A stretch of DNA of 64,000 bases from positions 1 to 64,000 of the forward strand of contig NZ_QPJC01000015.1 of NCBI RefSeq assembly GCF_003337235.1, in the 5' to 3' direction. Under the pieces are notes generated by a model that saw nothing but the letters and a program-made list of their open reading frames with translations, made no database searches and was not told the origin of the DNA. Shown one piece after another: positions 61,879 to 64,000 of the stretch. Every line of letters starts with the position of its first letter. The first letter of the stretch is position 1. The stretch is from Halopolyspora algeriensis (GTDB lineage: Bacteria > Actinomycetota > Actinomycetes > Mycobacteriales > Pseudonocardiaceae). The translations under genes were made by a program, and so were the position numbers.

Positions 61879-61953
61879 GTGATCATTCACGAGCTGCGAT
61901 TTCCCAGCCCCCGGCCGCGTTGCGGTCGCGTGGGCTTGATCGTGCTCGTCTGA
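61879..61953 (+). CDS. Possible leaderless small ORF upstream of the PheS-like ligase gene
   Basis: A 24-codon frame from GTG 61879 to TGA 61951-61953. A -10-like TAGTCT (61866-61871) ends seven bases before the GTG and no ribosome site is present, as for leaderless actinobacterial transcripts. The peptide is basic in its middle (SPRPRCGR) and hydrophobic at the end (VGLIVLV). Its second half covers the left arm of the hairpin below, so translating it would open the structure. A leader-peptide role is inferred; only one Phe codon is present. Confidence 0.35.
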   Translation: MIIHELRFPSPRPRCGRVGLIVLV

Positions 61954-61980
61954 CGGTCCACACGCGGCAGTGGCCGGGGG
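61908..61980 (+). ncRNA. Structured leader upstream of the PheS-like ligase gene
   Basis: CCCCCGGCC (61908-61916) pairs perfectly with GGCCGGGGG (61972-61980). Inside, CGCGTGG (61927-61933) pairs with CCA-CGCG (61958-61966, two-base bulge). The structure ends 42 bases before the ligase start codon and overlaps the small ORF. It has no tRNA arms and no T-box AGGGTGG-ACCGCG sequence. It may control translation or transcription of the ligase. Confidence 0.45.
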
Positions 61981-62022
61981 TTCGCCTTCTTCCGTCCACC
62001 GCCACCCGTGAAGGACCTCGTG

Positions 62023-63183
62023 ATGACCACGTCCCAGCTCGAACCGAGCGAGATCGCTGCCTGCCTGCTGGTCGACGATCTCACCGATCCGGCCAGCGGC
62101 GATCATGCCATGCAGGCCTTGCTGACGAACATCGTCGAGCAGCTCAGCAACCAGTGGGCCATCCCGACCCGCACACTGCGTTCACGCCCGCTGGTCAGCA
62201 TCGAAGACAACTACGACCGGCTCGGCTACGAACCCGCGGCCGTCACCCGCGACCGCCGCTACACCCGCTACACCAGCGACACCACGATGCTGCGCAGCCA
62301 CACCTCGGCCGGCGTCCCCCCGGCGCTGCGCGACCTCGCCGGTGAACAACACCCACCGGCTGACGTACTGCTGGTACTGCCCGGGCTGACCTACCGCCGC
62401 GACGTCATCGACCGCCTGCACGTCGGCACCCCACACCAACTCGACCTGTGGCGCATTACCCGCGCCCGGCCCATGACCCGGACCGACCTCCACGACATGA
62501 TCGCGACCCTGGTCGAGGCGACCATTCCGGGAGCGCGCTGGCGCACCGAACCCGCCGAACACCCCTACACCGAGCATGGCCGCCAAGTCGACGTCGAGGC
62601 CGACGGCGAGTGGGTCGAACTCGCCGAGTGCGGGCTCGCCGCCGACCACGTCCTGGCCCGTGCCGGGCTCGACCCGAACCGCTGGACGGGCCTCGCCTTG
62701 GGCACGGGCCTGGACCGGGCACTCATGCTGCGCAAACAGATCCCCGACATTCGGCTGCTCCGCGCCCAGGACCCCCGCATCGCCGCCCAGATGCTCGACC
62801 TGATGCCGTGGCGACCCGTCTCGATGATGCCGCCCGTGCGACGAGACCTCTCGATCGTGGCCGAGACCACCACCGACGCCGAACTGCTCGGCGACCGCGC
62901 CCGCGCCGCCCTCGGCGCCGACGCCGATACTCTCGAAAGCCTCACGGTCCGGGCGGTGACTGCCCATGAACAACTCCCCACGCCGGCCCAAGAGCGCCTC
63001 GGCACTCAGCCCGGACAGGCGAACCTGCTTGTCCGGGTGATACTCCGCCCCGTCGACAGCACCCTGACCGATCACCAGGCCAATGCCCTCCGCGACCGGA
63101 TCTACGCCGCCCTGCACGACGGTCCGCGCATGGAATGGGCCACACCAGCCGACGGCGGAGACCAAGCAAGGGCCCAGCCATAG
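62023..63183 (+). CDS. PheS-like class II ligase with FDX-ACB-like C-terminal domain
   Basis: A 386-residue protein resembling the catalytic core of phenylalanyl-tRNA synthetase alpha chain. Motif 2-like segments are TTMLRSHTSAGVPPALRDL and LTYRRDVIDRLHVGTPHQLD. Motif 3-like is GLALGTGLDRALMLRKQIPD. From about residue 265 a domain starting PPVRRDLSIVAETTTD resembles the FDX-ACB anticodon-binding domain normally at the end of PheT. The combination is like mitochondrial monomeric PheRS, but the PheS N-terminal coiled coil is missing, and real PheRS here should be PheST. A role as paralogous aminoacyl ligase is inferred. The start is ATG 62023, with GAAGGA seven bases upstream. Confidence 0.8.
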   Translation: MTTSQLEPSEIAACLLVDDLTDPASGDHAMQALLTNIVEQLSNQWAIPTRTLRSRPLVSIEDNYDRLGYEPAAVTRDRRYTRYTSDTTMLRSHTSAGVPPALRDLAGEQHPPADVLLVLPGLTYRRDVIDRLHVGTPHQLDLWRITRARPMTRTDLHDMIATLVEATIPGARWRTEPAEHPYTEHGRQVDVEADGEWVELAECGLAADHVLARAGLDPNRWTGLALGTGLDRALMLRKQIPDIRLLRAQDPRIAAQMLDLMPWRPVSMMPPVRRDLSIVAETTTDAELLGDRARAALGADADTLESLTVRAVTAHEQLPTPAQERLGTQPGQANLLVRVILRPVDSTLTDHQANALRDRIYAALHDGPRMEWATPADGGDQARAQP

Positions 63184-63255
63184 CTCAAATGCGACTGCCA
63201 CCGGTGTTCACTGAGAAACCCGACCGGAGACTGTTGAACGTGGATGACCGTGCCC

Positions 63256-63978
63256 CTACGACCGGGCCGGCAGCACGCACAACTCGTTGCCCGACGGATC
63301 GGTGTGGACCCGCCACGGCAGCTCGCCCCAGTCGGGGTGGAGCTCGCGGCCGCCGCGCTCGGCGATGCCTGCCGCGACCTCGTCGGGATCGTCGCCGGTC
63401 TCGAGCCGGATGTCGAGGTGCAGCCGGTTCTTGGCCGCGCCCTTGGGGGCCGGCTCAGGGCGCAGCTCGAGCAGGGGACCTCGCAGCGACGGGTGGCGCA
63501 ACGTTCGGGGCGCGATCCCGGGCGCGTCAGTCCAGCCGGTCAGCCAGGACCAGAACTCCCCGTCGCGGTCCGGGTCGGCGGAAGCGAGTGGGAACGCCGC
63601 GATCGGGCCGGTGTCGCCGTAGGCTGCCCGGTGCTCCAGCACGCAGCAGGGATTGCCCTCCGGATCGGCGAGCACCACCCAGGGCACATCGCCCTGGCCG
63701 ATGTCGACGTGTCGTGCGCCCAGCCCGAGCAGCCGGTCGACCTCGCCGGCCTGGTCGGCCCCGCCGAGGAGGTCGAGGTGCAGCCGCGGCGGCTCGGAGG
63801 GCGACTCGGAAGCAACCCCCGGGAAGCACAAGTCCAGCACCGGCCCGCCCTCGACGGTGAGCCGGGTCTCGACGATGTCAGGCTCGTCGGTGAGCCGCTC
63901 ACCACCGACCACCGCCTCCCAGAACCGGCCCAGCCGCTGCGGCTCGACGGCGTCGACAACCACGTTCTCCAGATACAT
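63256..63978 (-). CDS. Two-domain VOC/glyoxalase-like protein
   Basis: A 240-residue protein with two glyoxalase-like modules. Module 1 (about 1-110) begins MYLENVVVDAVEPQRLGRFW and ends WVVLADPEGNPCCVLE. Module 2 (about 125-240) has FPLASADPDRDGEFWSWLTG and ends RVHTDPSGNELCVLPA. The DPEGN and DPSGNE endings mark each module. Metal ligands are partly missing, so it may bind rather than convert a ligand. ATG 63978 with AAGGTG upstream is preferred over GTG 63984. No regulator is nearby. Confidence 0.82.
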   Translation of the reverse strand: MYLENVVVDAVEPQRLGRFWEAVVGGERLTDEPDIVETRLTVEGGPVLDLCFPGVASESPSEPPRLHLDLLGGADQAGEVDRLLGLGARHVDIGQGDVPWVVLADPEGNPCCVLEHRAAYGDTGPIAAFPLASADPDRDGEFWSWLTGWTDAPGIAPRTLRHPSLRGPLLELRPEPAPKGAAKNRLHLDIRLETGDDPDEVAAGIAERGGRELHPDWGELPWRVHTDPSGNELCVLPARS

Positions 63979-64000
63979 GAGCACACCTTAGGCCTCAACA

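Noticed and set aside
61908..61980. A tRNA or T-box reading of the structured leader before the PheS-like ligase gene
   Set aside because: There are no D, anticodon or T arms of normal size, no CCA-ready end, and no T-box consensus. It is kept only as a structured leader.

Overview
This 64 kb window is high-GC DNA with GTG and TTG starts, tight ATGA/GTGA gene overlaps and no transposase, tRNA or rRNA. The families present (a mycobacterial-type propane monooxygenase with its own chaperonin, a QsdR/QsdA lactonase pair, Acg/Hsp20/universal-stress genes, Wadjet type II, CYP199A-like and self-sufficient P450s) point to an actinomycete of the Pseudonocardiales/Corynebacteriales type. The exact genus cannot be fixed from the sequence alone.

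Layout. 1-9.7 kb: a rifampin-phosphotransferase-like gene bracketed by direct repeats that fold into hairpins, an HrpB helicase, a deaminase, and an IclR regulator / MBL-fold hydrolase / MFS transporter module. A decayed fragment of hrpB follows. 9.7-15.7 kb: a dormancy-type stress island with a tandem universal stress protein, a truncated universal stress protein, an Acg-like flavoprotein, Hsp20, a broken second acg, a DUF4389 membrane protein and two small unknown proteins. 16-28 kb: a complete propane-type soluble diiron monooxygenase operon (prmA-B-C-D, MIP18-like protein, dedicated GroEL, alcohol dehydrogenase, amidohydrolase, second MIP18-like protein) with a divergent AcoR/MimR-type activator. 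28-33.8 kb: a qsdR/qsdA quorum-signal or gamma-lactone locus with two acyl-CoA synthetases.

34-42 kb: a complete Wadjet type II anti-plasmid system, jetA-B-C-D, translationally coupled throughout. 42.2-50.3 kb: an aromatic-catabolism island with a PDR-type reductase, CYP199A-like P450, MFS transporter, IclR regulator, MBL-fold hydrolase, aldehyde dehydrogenase and coniferyl-alcohol-dehydrogenase-like SDR. 50.3-52.6 kb: a fused PhzE/TrpEG-type anthranilate synthase preceded by a Trp-Trp-Trp leader peptide and a full attenuator. 52.7-60.1 kb: a TetR-regulated catabolic island (self-sufficient P450-reductase fusion, serine hydrolase, two SDRs, acyl-CoA dehydrogenase). 60-64 kb: an isopropylmalate-dehydrogenase-family enzyme, two VOC/glyoxalase proteins, and a PheS-like class II ligase fused to an FDX-ACB-like domain with a structured leader.

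How it works together. Much of the window is accessory catabolism: alkane oxidation, aromatic O-demethylation or side-chain oxidation, lactone opening and CoA activation, with local regulators and palindromic operators between divergent genes. Defence (Wadjet) and stress modules are interspersed. The least explained elements are the PheS-like ligase with its small upstream ORF and hairpin, the hairpin repeats around the rph-like gene, the tandem hairpins inside the prm operon, and the two independent IclR/MBL/MFS modules. All assignments come from reading motifs; no database search was run.
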